Notes: generated by a model not told the origin, from the letters alone. A stretch of 64,000 nt of DNA from Paulinella micropora (GCA_009731375.1 BJOX01000338.1:377552-441551); one strand, 5' to 3'; counted from the stretch's first letter, positions 52,555 to 61,790 are shown. Translations and numbers: made by a program.

Positions 52555-54146
52555 ATGCCTACACAACACGGAGGCGAACTAGATTTCAGCAGGACTGACT
52601 ACATCAGTGCTTCTTATCGTTTGAATAAGCTTACCCCTCGTGAGGGTTCTGTTGATGTAACCGTAACTACCGCAGGAGGACAGGAAAGCAACTTTGACCT
52701 TATCAGCCGCCCGTTTAACTTGGCTCGCTCTGTTTTGAGTTTTACTTATGCCCCAGAGGCGAAGGCGGCGAACTACAATAAATGTTTTATGGACTGCTTG
52801 GCCCCGATTAGGCAGATACAATTGATTACTAGGGGTGGTGTTTATCTGTGCGACATTAATGAAGTCGGAAATATCACTAAGATGATTTGGAAACCCGAAA
52901 CCTCAATTGATGATTTACTAGCTTTGGAAAACCACGACAACAAATCTGGTGCTGGTTGTATGCTTCAAAAGAACAATACAACAAACGGGGCGAGTTTTAG
53001 TAACACTGCTGCGGCTGAAAGAAAAGTTAGCTTGCTTGATGCTATCGCTTTAAAGGCGGATGGTACGATTTTGACCGCTGTTGGTGCTACGAATGGTGGT
53101 GATGTTTCAGGGGCGATTACTACTCGTATTGGTGAAGTTATGGCTTCATACCAAGCTAAGATGCGGGCTTACTTAACTCAACCAGCAACCAATGCTCCCA
53201 GACACGATGATAGTTTAATCGCTGCAGCAACTGGTACTCTTAGTGTTGTCAATGCCGCACACAATGAGGCTAAGTATTTCTCAGGAGGTGCTATTGGACA
53301 ACCTGAACCGAGTGTTAATGTTAAGATTAATCTTGGAATGCTTTACAATACTATTTTTGCTCTGGATAAAACTATTATGTTTCCAGAAATTTTGACTATG
53401 CGGATTGTTTGGCAACAGACACCCAAAATCTTTTATTACAACGATGATGTTCTTTCTACTGGCGGAGGCACTGTTGCGGCGGCGGATTTAAGTGTTAAGG
53501 TTACTAATCTCAGCCTTTTCTTAGCTGTTGAAACCAATCCTGATGTCATTCAATCAATTCAACAGAAGATTATGAGCCCCGAAGGTATGAGCTTTAACAT
53601 TGATTATTCTTATTTGTATAAAAATACTGTCGGCNNNNNNNNNNATAAAAATACTATCGGCACACCTGCAGCTTCTCATAATGTTATCCTTAGATTTGAC
53701 AGAGGCCACGGGTGACGAATTAAGAAGATTTATCACTCTGTATTCAACACAACCGAAAATAAGAACACTGCTTATGACAATAGCAATCTGCTCGGTTCTA
53801 AGATTCAAACTTTTTATACCACACTAGACGGGGCACGACTTCAAGAATTCAATGTTGATTGTCAGCAATATAAACTAGAAGACTATATGTATCTTAAGCC
53901 GAAGTTGGAAGCTCTGCTTTGATGAATAGCAATGTTTATCAATACAACTGGGTTTGGTGTGATAGCTTTGACAATACCCGACCGTTGTGGAGCAAGGACC
54001 AAAATGAAATCAGTGGATTAAGTCTAGACACCGAACGACGATGGGAGTTTATCGGAACCACTGCTACTATTGCAGCTAATCATTACACATTTGTCGTAAC
54101 TCAGCAAGAAGTAAATGTCAGGAACGGCACCATTACTAGAACCTAA
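52555..54146 (+). pseudogene. major capsid protein, interrupted by stop, gap and frameshift
   Basis: The start MPTQHGGELDF at 52555 follows an A-rich leader. Size over the full span is about 530 residues, usual for the double-jelly-roll capsid of this group. A stretch near residue 330 (LSLFLAVETNPDVIQSI) and the final segment (NVYQYNWVWCDSFD) have the form seen in Polinton-like virus capsids. Three lesions: a 10-N gap at 53635-53644 whose flanks repeat the same 16 bases (so probably no missing sequence), an in-frame TGA at 53713-53715 and a one-base frameshift at about 53913. The protein sequence continues sensibly after each. Assignment comes from position after penton, size and these segments. 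Confidence 0.82.
53635..53644. other. assembly gap (10 N) with duplicated flanks
   Basis: ATAAAAATACTGTCGGC ends at the gap and ATAAAAATACTATCGGC begins after it, so the two contig ends overlap and differ by one base. Confidence 0.9.
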
Positions 54147-54239
54147 ACTCCCGCCAGTGAAGTAAGAAGTAATTATTAATTTTTGATAGTTAATTTATTT
54201 TTTTTGATAATATACGAACACCAAAAAACGGAGTTGTGG

Positions 54240-55480
54240 ATGACCACTCACCAACGAAATTTAGTCGCCCAAAATCCAGGTGGAGACTTCGTAAATGTCA
54301 AAGATGATGGATATCTTGAGACTAATGTTGAAAAAACAGCATTTGGAGAATTAGCAACATCACAATACACGCCGATTATACAAGAAACATTTATGTATAA
54401 TGTAAATACCTCTAAGTGGAACACAAGCACTACTAATGCTACATTAGAGCAAAAGAGTGCTATGGCATATCTAACGACACAGGCTGTTGGAGGTTCAAGA
54501 TTATTCATTGAAACAAAAAAGAAAATTAAATATCGTGCTGGTATGGGTGTATGTGTCAGATTTACTGCTTTGTGGAATACAAATGAAGCAGGCGGATATT
54601 CATCTTATGTAGGTATTGGTGATTCCTTCTTGACGGACGNNNNNNNNNNTCTTCTCAAGAGAAAGTGGTGTAATGAAAATATATCAATTAAACAACTCCA
54701 CTTTCATTACTGAGGTTAAACAAAGTCAATGGAATGTAGATAAAGCAGATGGAACCGATTACTTACCAGCCATTGATTTCAGTAAGGGTAATGTATTTCA
54801 GATTAAATATCAATACTTAGGTTTCGGGCAGATATCATTTTATATTGAAAATCCAAACACTGGGCGATTTCAACTAGTCCATGCTATACGATATGCTAAC
54901 AGCAAAACTGCTCCATCTCTTAATAATACTACTTTACCATTCTTAGCTTCGTTATCAGTTGGAGTTAATCCGCAAATCCAAAGCCTTAGAATTGCCAGTG
55001 TTGGGTGTTTCATTGAAGGAACTGAAATCATAAGAGGTATTCCGTTTATTTATGAAAGAACCGCAAATGCGACGAATGTTGTATCTCATGCTTTTACTAT
55101 GAGGAATAATACTAATATTATTGGAAACACTATCGCTAATTATAGTATAGTGTATCCTAGACGGCTAAATATCTTAAATACTGATAGTAAAAGCGGTGTA
55201 ATCATTAAAATAATAAAAAATGCTACCCTTACAGGTGCAGTCTATGCTGAAAACAATACTAATACAAGTTTAGTTTCATTTGATACAACCGCGACTGTTG
55301 CGAGTGGAAATACCATAGCAGTTATCTTTGTGAATTTAAGTAGTGCCGAAACCGTTAATCTAAATGAATAATGATTTAGATGATATGTTGCCAGGAGACA
55401 GATTGACGATAACCGCACAGGCTACTTTAAATCAGACTATAAGTATTCAGTATGCTTTTACTTGGTTAGAAGACCCGTAG
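54240..55480 (+). pseudogene. capsid-associated / receptor-binding-type structural protein, gap and frameshift
   Basis: ATG at 54240. The frame runs to the 10-N gap at 54640-54649, resumes in another frame after it (ATG-containing stretch 54673-55371) and its last 35 residues (PGDRLTITAQ...FTWLED) lie in a third frame, 55364-55480. Motifs: SRLFIETKKKIKYRAGMG, KGNVFQIKYQYLGFGQISFYIENP and the FTWLED end. This beta-rich module occurs in structural proteins of several protist-infecting DNA viruses, where a virion surface or fibre role is assumed. I know no precise function. It follows the major capsid gene. Confidence 0.65.
54640..54649. other. assembly gap (10 N)
   Basis: Ten N between TTGACGGACG and TCTTCTCAAG. 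The protein motif across it is interrupted by only a few residues, so little is missing, but length is unknown. Confidence 0.9.
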
Positions 55481-55535
55481 ATTATTTTTAGAAATTAGAA
55501 ATATTTATTTTTCCAATAGTATAGAACCTTTTTTA

Positions 55536-55610
55536 CAACCTACGGTCGTAGACAGTAAAAAAAAAGCTTCACCAAAAACGGAGGTGCGGAGGCGGAGTCT
55601 CTGCTATACA
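55536..55610 (+). promoter_or_regulatory. leader module before the zinc-binding protein gene
   Basis: Carries both conserved parts: CAACCTACGGTCGTAGACAG at 55536-55555 and GGAGGTGCGGAGGCG...TCTCTG at 55580-55603, seven bases before the ATG. CACCAAAAACGGAGG between them resembles 56174-56190. Confidence 0.6.
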
Positions 55611-55805
55611 ATGTCGTGTAAAGAGTGCGAAAAAAAAGACATATTAACTGCTACGGTTGATAACTACCAATTCTGCGATGAAACTTGCGCGATCGCATAC
55701 TTTACAAAAAATGAAGACATGAATGATGTTAGAAGGGAAAACTTAATTAAGTTCTTTACAAAGGCTAAGAAAGCCCGCGAGGAAAGCGAAAAAAAAGAAA
55801 CGTAA
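55611..55805 (+). CDS. small viral zinc-ribbon-like protein
   Basis: 64 residues from ATG 55611: MSCKECEKKDI, then FCDETCAIAYF, giving CxxC and CxxxC pairs that could hold one zinc ion, followed by a Lys/Glu-rich helix. It resembles MYND/TRASH-like small zinc proteins in spacing only. Function is unknown. It has the same leader as penton and lipase genes, so may share their timing. Confidence 0.6.
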   Translation: MSCKECEKKDILTATVDNYQFCDETCAIAYFTKNEDMNDVRRENLIKFFTKAKKAREESEKKET

Positions 55806-55820
55806 AAAGGTTGAATAACA

Positions 55821-56099
55821 TTAAAGCAAATACTTCTTCAATTCATCTTTATTCTGGACCCACGGCTGACGAACTAGCCATTCAATATATGGCTTATCAA
55901 TCTTTGCGATATCTTCAAACTTCTTTCCCTTGTATTTGCCGAATTGAAAAGTGTCTTTGGGTTGAGTATTTCTCTTTTCTTCAATCGTTTTTATTTCGTC
56001 GTGGATTACCTTTTGAACATCTTCCAACGAGAAGGATTTTTTTTCGCCTTCAATAGAAAGTTTTTGGAACTTCTCACACAGTCTTGTTAGGGTGGTCAT
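55821..56099 (-). CDS. small viral protein with ExoX-C-like motif
   Basis: 92 residues on the minus strand. The C-terminal half reads FGKYKGKKFEDIAKIDKPY and EWLVRQPW, the signature of a small domain found at the end of exonuclease X-like proteins and alone in viruses and phages. The N-terminal half is helical. A nucleic-acid-related role is likely. It is the only minus-strand gene in this part, converging on the zinc protein gene 15 bases away. Confidence 0.65.
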   Translation of the reverse strand: MTTLTRLCEKFQKLSIEGEKKSFSLEDVQKVIHDEIKTIEEKRNTQPKDTFQFGKYKGKKFEDIAKIDKPYIEWLVRQPWVQNKDELKKYLL

Positions 56100-56173
56100 A
56101 GTAGGGTGTATATAGTAGGGTAATATAAAAAATAAAAAATAAATAATTATATAGAAACTTTTGAAAAAGTTTC

Positions 56174-56209
56174 ACCAAAACCTGTGGAGGTGCGGAGGCG
56201 GAGTCTCTG
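56174..56209 (+). promoter_or_regulatory. leader module before the lipase gene
   Basis: ACCAAAACCTGTGGAGGTG (shared with 43241-43260 in reverse) runs into the GGAGGTGCGGAGGCG...TCTCTG block (56186-56209), which ends exactly at the ATG. Confidence 0.6.
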
Positions 56210-56971
56210 ATGAGCGAATGGATTAAATTCGTAAAGGCTTACTCCGCTAAGCATAATATAAGCTACGGTGAGGCATTGAAAAAGGCTGGCAAGGAATACA
56301 GAAAGCAGAGCTCAGCCAAAGGCGGAGCCGTCGCACGTGTGCGACTAAAGGGTGGAAGTGCGGAGTTGTCGGAGGATGTATATTTGTCGCAGTCAGAACG
56401 AAAGGGTGCTGACGGATGGAAACCAGTCGCAAGCAAAGAAAAATCAACAGTGTATGAAAAAAATGGAATTGGCCTTCCAGGCCAAGCTGGCTTTCAGCCA
56501 CGCAAAGCGATTGTAGCATTTAGAGGAAGTGCTGATAAGCGAGACCTATTAACCGATGTCGCATTAGTAAAGGGAGTATTGAAAAGAACACCGAGATATA
56601 AAGAAGAGCAGAAGCTGGTTGACGAAGTGATAAAGAAATATGGAAAAGATAATGTAGAGCTAACGGGTCATTCGCTAGGTGGCACGATAGCAAAAGATTT
56701 AAGCAGACAGACTGGGGTGAAGGCTACAACATACAATAAAGGTAGTAGCACGAGAGACCTTATTGAAGGAGTGATTGACCGAGTAGCTGTCAAAGTAAAT
56801 CCGAAAGGTAAAAGGGCGAAGACTGCGAAGCTAACGACGAACTACCGAACCGCATTTGACCCTGTTTCATTGTTAGGAGCGACTGCTGTAAATACTAAGT
56901 TAGTGAAGCCAAAAAAAGGAATTCATACGATAAGAAGTTTTAAGGGTAAAGGTAAAAAAATATATCTATAA
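56210..56971 (+). CDS. lipase (class 3-like alpha/beta hydrolase)
   Basis: 253 residues. The N-terminal 50 residues are basic (YGEALKKAGKEYRKQS) with a GG-containing linker. The hydrolase part has IVAFRGSADKRDLLTD, the strand that precedes the oxyanion region, and GHSLGGTIAKDL, with nucleophile Ser at about residue 154. Asp and His candidates follow (FDPVSL, GIHTIRSF). Class 3 lipases cut glycerolipids. In a virus the enzyme could breach a host membrane at entry or release, as the phospholipase domain of parvovirus capsids does, but that is inference. Confidence 0.8.
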   Translation: MSEWIKFVKAYSAKHNISYGEALKKAGKEYRKQSSAKGGAVARVRLKGGSAELSEDVYLSQSERKGADGWKPVASKEKSTVYEKNGIGLPGQAGFQPRKAIVAFRGSADKRDLLTDVALVKGVLKRTPRYKEEQKLVDEVIKKYGKDNVELTGHSLGGTIAKDLSRQTGVKATTYNKGSSTRDLIEGVIDRVAVKVNPKGKRAKTAKLTTNYRTAFDPVSLLGATAVNTKLVKPKKGIHTIRSFKGKGKKIYL

Positions 56972-57020
56972 ATTTCTTCATTTAGTATCCAAACGGCCTT
57001 GTTTCAATCGCATTACCGCC

Positions 57021-57036
57021 TACAGCGGTAGCTGTA
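57021..57036. terminator. short hairpin between convergent lipase and polymerase genes
   Basis: TACAGCGGTAGCTGTA can form a 6-bp stem. The same hairpin with one change (TACAGCGATAGCTGTA) occurs at 42629-42644, inside the start of integrase. Here it may end transcripts of both convergent genes. Confidence 0.35.
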
Positions 57037-57103
57037 TCTACAATTCCTATAATATTTCTTTTAGTGTAAGTAAAGCTGAATATTTTTTCTAAGTATTCGC
57101 TCG

Positions 57104-60100
57104 TTATTTTTTCTGTTGCTTGTCTCTTCTTATCTTGCTGTTTTCTACAATAACAACTTTACCTGATTTTTCAATTCGTTTAGCAATCAATTTCTCTTCC
57201 TTAGTTTTAAGCAACTCTAACAATTCATTCTTGCCGTTTTCAATAAGGTCGTTGTTTTTAATACCAAGTCCGCAACTAATGACACTTAACATATTTGGTA
57301 AATTTAATGATTTATTGTTTTCATAATTCATACTAAAGCCTTTGACTTTCATACTTGCTTTGCCGTTATCCAATACATATCCATAACACTTTGGTCCACC
57401 TCCGATAAAGGTCATAATCTTTGCTCCGTGTAGTTCGTCCGTCCATTCACCTAACAACTTACCCGTTTTCACATCTGTTTCGCCTTTCGTTAAGTCTGTT
57501 GTGTATATGACACTGTCGGTATCGTGGTATAGAACTCTGTTGTCTAGTTTGTCCATCATCTCATATAGTCTAATCCTCGCGTGGCAAGTCGTAAATAAAG
57601 CAACTACAATATTTGTTTTTACGGGGTCGCTTACCGCATCTTGTTTAAGGTCATAACTCGCTTCTATTATTTTGTCGTTAATAATGTTTATGTTTATGTT
57701 ATCGACTGACTTGTCGTTCATTAACTTGTATAAGGTATCTTTATCTTTAATCATTTTGTTTTGAGTTTTGTTTTGCTTTTCACCAAACTTTCCCCACAGG
57801 CTATTCAAGCACAACTTAGCAACCGCTCGCCTTCCAGGGTTTTCTTCTATCTTATTTTCGTCCATCTTAATACCCATCCTGACTTCCATACTGTCAATGT
57901 AGTTTCTTTTTTGTTCCTGTGAAATACAGCCATCAGGATATCCGCTTGACTCTTGTTTAACCTTTAAGAAAGTTTTTATATAATCTTTGAATAGGCTACT
58001 GCTCTTCTCCTTCCAGTGCCATACCTCATATACCTTAATCAACTTATAGCCTTTGTCTAAGGCCTTGTAGATTTCAGGAGTTGCCCAAGTGCCCATTATT
58101 GCTCGCTCGTTATCGGTGTGCTTACATTCGGTTTTCTGTTCAGTCATTCCGCACTTGTCGCATAAGTAATACATAAGCTTACCTCTGTCCGCCTTAGGTA
58201 AAACGGGGTGTAGTAATTTTCTGGGCGGTAGCATCTTAACCTTAGACACTCCGAAATATTCTCTGTTTATGATTTTGTTTTTCATAGACAGTCGGTCGTC
58301 ATCGTTGTTTGGTCGTATGATTTCGTGGTGTCCGCTAGGGTAAAGGTCGTAAAACATAACGGTAGGATACAGAGAGCATATGTCAATGTATTTTGCGTAT
58401 TCGCTGTTGTGCCGTGCTTTCCAATACAATGTTAGAGCATCCGTTCTACACCCAAACATCGCCTCTCGCGGGTTCAGCCCTTCTTGTTCGGTAATTCGTT
58501 CATTAGTATCTTCCGCTAAGCTTTCACTTGTTTTCATTAATCTCCATTCACATTCCCAGATAGATACTAGTTTGCTGACTTGTTTGCTTAGTTCTTTTTC
58601 TCGTCTCATTGTTGCCTTGTATAATTCGCCCATTGTCTTGTTCTTCTTAGTGTTAATGGTATTACCATTGAAGCACTTTGGACATCCGTGCCATAGACAG
58701 CCGTGAAATTCGTAAGCGGTTTTAGTCTTTTCATCCCAGCCATCTACGTAAGCGTTTGATTGTCCTAAGTTAAACATCTTTTCGCCACCATTGAATGCGT
58801 GTTTGATATCAGTCTTGTCTAACCTTGCTCTATAGGCTATCCATTCAACACAAGCCCGAGAGGTAATCCTGTTTTGCTTTTCCGCCTTCAACACAGCAAT
58901 TGAATTCTCTGGCATAAACTTAGCACGATACAAAGCCATAACACAACTAGCAATAGTTGTATATTGAAACGGGTCAATACCGAATTCTAGAAACTGCTTT
59001 CTAAAATCCATACATCCCCTTCTCAAAATATCAACATCGCTATGACAGTATTCCGCGATTTCCTTCTGCATATCAAATGTGCTATTTCTTTGGCTTTCAT
59101 ACCATTCTAAGAATTCCGCCCTTTTCTTATCTTTCATCGTGTCGTAGCCGTAGTGCTTCTTGTGTGGCATAACACCAACATAATTTTTATTCTTGTCCGT
59201 ATTGAAGAAGTGAGGGAAGAAGCCCTTTTTAAGTTCGTTCAATCCGAATGTTTTAGGAAAATCAGCCAACGGCATAGTCAGGAAACTGAGACTATCAATG
59301 AAACGGTATTTCTTCAAAGTCATCATCATTATCTTACCACCCTGATAAATGACGAATGGTGCCTGTCCGTTATCCACCAACCATTTAAGAATAAACTGGC
59401 AGTCATAACCACGACTGTTATGAGCAATAAATGTAAAGCCGTTGTGCTTAGATTCAAAAGCCCACTTACAGAAATCATCAATGTTCTTATGGATAACTGG
59501 TGGTTCCTTAGCATCGTAATACTGACTTTCCGAATGATTAACAATGTGCTCGCCAGTATCCTGTGTCGCTTCAAAGTCAAAGAATATGTATTTCTCTGAA
59601 AAAGGTAATATGTCTTTCTTCACGATTTCGCATTGGTGTTCAAGTGGTTTCAGTTCCTTACAATTACGGCATTTCGCATATCCGCACTTGTGCTTGTCTT
59701 TCCTTCTGTAATTAAGGCCACACGAAAGATATTTTGCTTTGATATCGCAGTTCGTCCTCTTGTGATTATTAAAACAGACTGTATTTGGAAACTTTCTATT
59801 ACACAAATAGCAATCAGTCCAATTGCTTTTATCGTTGATACCATTACAGCCTTTGGATTCGCAGATATTACAAGTGGATTCACAAGCATGTCTTTCTTTG
59901 TATCCCCTTAGACATAACTCACAGAAGTTCTTTTTACCTAGCATAGACTTCATATTAGTTATCGCATCGTAGTGGTTCTCTGTTTTAAGTATGTAAAGGT
60001 TCGTAAGTCGCTCGCCCTTTTCATTAAGCAGGTCAGTCTTATAAACAATCTTGTCAGGAAATTCAACAATAACCAGATTGTATTTAATGTGGATAGCAAA

Positions 60101-61057
60101 TGTATTAATTTCAGGAATACCGCACACATCCTGAATGACTTTCGCTTCTTCGTGTAGTTTCAAAGCCATCTCCTCCTGTATCTTTCGTCCCATTAATATT
60201 GTCTTGTATTTTTTGTGTTTTTCAATTTTTGCTTTTACTACAACAATTGCTCTGGCTAAGCATATGTTGTCTGTATTATTAATTTGAATTACTCCTCTCT
60301 TTTTATATACATCCAGCTTATTAATTATTTGAAGCCTCGTTCCGCCCGTCGGCATTTCAACAGATTTCAAAACGAATCTAAACCTATCCATATTAGTTCC
60401 ATTTTCGTCTGTATAAAGGCTTTCGTTGCTTTGAAATATTGCTGACAGTCTTTCTAAAACCTCGCTGACAGAAATCTCGTTAATCTTTTTCAAACCCGTA
60501 GATACTGCTCCATAGTAATCTACAAACTTGATACTTAGACTTACCATATTATTCTGTCTCTGTCTTTTAATAAAGTCGTTCAGTATTATCTCAATAAACT
60601 TTACTACATCTTCCATACTGAATGAAGTAAAGTTGCCTCTAATCCTAACCCAATACTGGCTTTCATTAATACCTAGAATGTGTTTCTTTCTGTCAACGTG
60701 TTTGATTTCGTAGTTTCCGTATCGCATTAAGTCTTTCACCCTTTCTTTTCTTTCTCTCACTTTCGCTTCAAACACTTTCGCCTCAAACTGAGGATGTAAT
60801 GGCGGTGCTACTGGAATAGCATGATGCTCAAAGTAAACAGCACCTCTTACTCTGTTCAAGTAATTTTGGGCAGTTGTTGTATCCACCTTATACTTTCTCG
60901 TCTTCGGTATTATATACAGCACATCTTGACCCCTGACCCTTTTGATTTCATAATTAATTTTTTGTTCCCTAAATTTGTCCAACCTATACGTCTTACCGTT
61001 GTAAGTGTGTGTCTCCATAGATTTTCTTTGAGAAAATCGGTTTGTTTGTTCAAACAA
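57104..61057 (-). CDS. polB: protein-primed family B DNA polymerase
   Basis: 1317 aa, intact. About residues 370-480 hold Cys/His clusters (zinc-binding). The exonuclease has FDFEATQD (ExoI, about 490), FIAHNSRGYDCQF (ExoII, about 545) and YCHSDVDI (ExoIII, about 672). The polymerase has DICSLYP (motif A, about 892), KLCLNSLWGKFG (motif B, about 1086) and YHDTDSVIY (motif C, about 1179). This is the pPolB type of Polintons and mavirus-like virophages, which starts synthesis on a terminal protein at the genome ends; the 97-bp inverted repeats are therefore likely replication origins. The start could be Met at 61057 or the second Met at 61018 (METHTYNGK). A palindrome GTTTGTTCAAACAAAC lies at the first start. 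Confidence 0.96.
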   Translation of the reverse strand: MFEQTNRFSQRKSMETHTYNGKTYRLDKFREQKINYEIKRVRGQDVLYIIPKTRKYKVDTTTAQNYLNRVRGAVYFEHHAIPVAPPLHPQFEAKVFEAKVRERKERVKDLMRYGNYEIKHVDRKKHILGINESQYWVRIRGNFTSFSMEDVVKFIEIILNDFIKRQRQNNMVSLSIKFVDYYGAVSTGLKKINEISVSEVLERLSAIFQSNESLYTDENGTNMDRFRFVLKSVEMPTGGTRLQIINKLDVYKKRGVIQINNTDNICLARAIVVVKAKIEKHKKYKTILMGRKIQEEMALKLHEEAKVIQDVCGIPEINTFAIHIKYNLVIVEFPDKIVYKTDLLNEKGERLTNLYILKTENHYDAITNMKSMLGKKNFCELCLRGYKERHACESTCNICESKGCNGINDKSNWTDCYLCNRKFPNTVCFNNHKRTNCDIKAKYLSCGLNYRRKDKHKCGYAKCRNCKELKPLEHQCEIVKKDILPFSEKYIFFDFEATQDTGEHIVNHSESQYYDAKEPPVIHKNIDDFCKWAFESKHNGFTFIAHNSRGYDCQFILKWLVDNGQAPFVIYQGGKIMMMTLKKYRFIDSLSFLTMPLADFPKTFGLNELKKGFFPHFFNTDKNKNYVGVMPHKKHYGYDTMKDKKRAEFLEWYESQRNSTFDMQKEIAEYCHSDVDILRRGCMDFRKQFLEFGIDPFQYTTIASCVMALYRAKFMPENSIAVLKAEKQNRITSRACVEWIAYRARLDKTDIKHAFNGGEKMFNLGQSNAYVDGWDEKTKTAYEFHGCLWHGCPKCFNGNTINTKKNKTMGELYKATMRREKELSKQVSKLVSIWECEWRLMKTSESLAEDTNERITEQEGLNPREAMFGCRTDALTLYWKARHNSEYAKYIDICSLYPTVMFYDLYPSGHHEIIRPNNDDDRLSMKNKIINREYFGVSKVKMLPPRKLLHPVLPKADRGKLMYYLCDKCGMTEQKTECKHTDNERAIMGTWATPEIYKALDKGYKLIKVYEVWHWKEKSSSLFKDYIKTFLKVKQESSGYPDGCISQEQKRNYIDSMEVRMGIKMDENKIEENPGRRAVAKLCLNSLWGKFGEKQNKTQNKMIKDKDTLYKLMNDKSVDNININIINDKIIEASYDLKQDAVSDPVKTNIVVALFTTCHARIRLYEMMDKLDNRVLYHDTDSVIYTTDLTKGETDVKTGKLLGEWTDELHGAKIMTFIGGGPKCYGYVLDNGKASMKVKGFSMNYENNKSLNLPNMLSVISCGLGIKNNDLIENGKNELLELLKTKEEKLIAKRIEKSGKVVIVENSKIRRDKQQKK

Positions 61058-61228
61058 ACTTGTGTATATATTAGTTAATAAATTTTTTTTGGAAATTAAA
61101 TAATTATCTCAATCGTCTGCCCCCGCCGTGGTCGCCGTGTGCTCCCCGTGTCTATATATACGGGGGGCCCAATGTTTAGATGGAAATTAGGGCGGGGCGG
61201 GCGGGGCCGGCGGTGTAGGGATAAACAC
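61058..61228. promoter_or_regulatory. GC-rich spacer upstream of polymerase
   Basis: 171 bases much richer in G and C than the rest of the element (GGGCGGGGCGGGCGGGGCC). Holds TCTATATATACGG, a TATA-like box, and a hairpin GTAGGGATAAACACCTAC. It separates two minus-strand genes and probably contains the polymerase promoter. Confidence 0.5.
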
Positions 61229-61268
61229 CTACAACCCCGCTTGGGGGTGCGGGGGCTTGCCCCCGCTG
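61217..61268. terminator. GC-rich hairpins at the end of the AP2-like gene
   Basis: AACCCCGCTTGGGG and GCGGGGGCTTGCCCCCGC, the same GGGGCTTGCCCC core as at 47464-47481. Confidence 0.5.
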
Positions 61269-61639
61269 TGCCTGTTTGATTTCATATGTATTGCTTTGCT
61301 ACTCCTATTGATTTCAACTCCACACTCACACTTGAAAGGAGTCTTCTTCCAATTTCTTTTCTTTTCTTTTTTGATTTCTTTTGTTTCCTTATCATAATTA
61401 ACTTTCCATTCATCATACTTTGGTTTTAATTTTTCCTCGTGATATTTCTTTGCTTCTTCCATTGCTTGTTCTTGGGTTCTTCGTTTTCCAATACTAAAAC
61501 TCTTAAACATCGTTTTACCTCCTTCTCTCCATTGAACTTTTACCATCAGCCTCTTTTCATTATTCTTTATCATAATACATCCTTTTGAAATTGTGAATCT
61601 ACGACTTGTCGCAGTTTTTTGTGTGTCTTCGTTTGTCAT
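61229..61639 (-). CDS. viral AP2/zinc-finger-like protein, unknown function
   Basis: 136 residues. The N-terminal half has beta-strand-rich KRLMVKVQW and KSFSIGKRRTQEQAMEEAKKY, a pattern like the AP2-type DNA-binding fold found in integrases and homing proteins. The C-terminal part has CECGVEINRSSKAIHMKSNRH, here split as CEC and H-x4-H, a C2H2-type finger seen in many protist virus proteins. Both suggest DNA binding. The last residues (GGKPPHPQAGL) are coded by the GC hairpin, so the natural end may have been extended. Confidence 0.6.
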   Translation of the reverse strand: MTNEDTQKTATSRRFTISKGCIMIKNNEKRLMVKVQWREGGKTMFKSFSIGKRRTQEQAMEEAKKYHEEKLKPKYDEWKVNYDKETKEIKKEKKRNWKKTPFKCECGVEINRSSKAIHMKSNRHSGGKPPHPQAGL

Positions 61640-61693
61640 ACTGTCTGGTATGTGTCTTTATATATTAACAGTATTATTTTAAATGTTAATATT

Positions 61694-61790
61694 CGTTGCC
61701 ATTTTGTCCCGTGCGGGCCGAACGGGGTGTGTCTCTGGTGGCGGGGGGCGTGTATTGAAAAAGTGTGACGAAGTGGCCCCCTATACTACT
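61694..61790 (-). repeat. right terminal inverted repeat of the provirus (97 bp)
   Basis: Exact reverse complement of 40106-40202. Followed by TATGTG at 61791-61796 and then the interrupted TATGTG array. Confidence 0.97.

Larger units (their letters stand above)
40106..61790. mobile_element. integrated Polinton-like virus (provirus), 21,685 bp
   Basis: Perfect 97-bp terminal inverted repeats at 40106-40202 and 61694-61790 begin 5'-AGTAGTATAGGG, the AG start seen in Polintons. TATGTG precedes the left end and follows the right end, consistent with the 6-bp target duplication of Polinton integrases, though the target is a repeat array of the same unit. The cargo includes RVE integrase, protein-primed PolB, A32-type ATPase, adenain-like protease, penton and double-jelly-roll capsid candidates. 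AT-rich base composition and mostly intron-free compact genes contrast with the microsatellite-rich flanks. Structural genes 43263-52399 run in the order of virophage/Polinton morphogenesis blocks. Polinton, virophage (mavirus-like) and free Polinton-like viruses all share this set. Which branch this is needs a capsid tree. Confidence 0.96.

Noticed and set aside
38393-53715. A non-standard genetic code to explain the in-frame stops
   Set aside because: The stops are TAA in carbonic anhydrase, TAG in penton and TGA in capsid, while TAA, TAG and TGA all end other genes here normally.
57120-61078. Plus-strand ORFs opposite the PolB gene
   Set aside because: Shadow frames of the intact 1317-aa polymerase.
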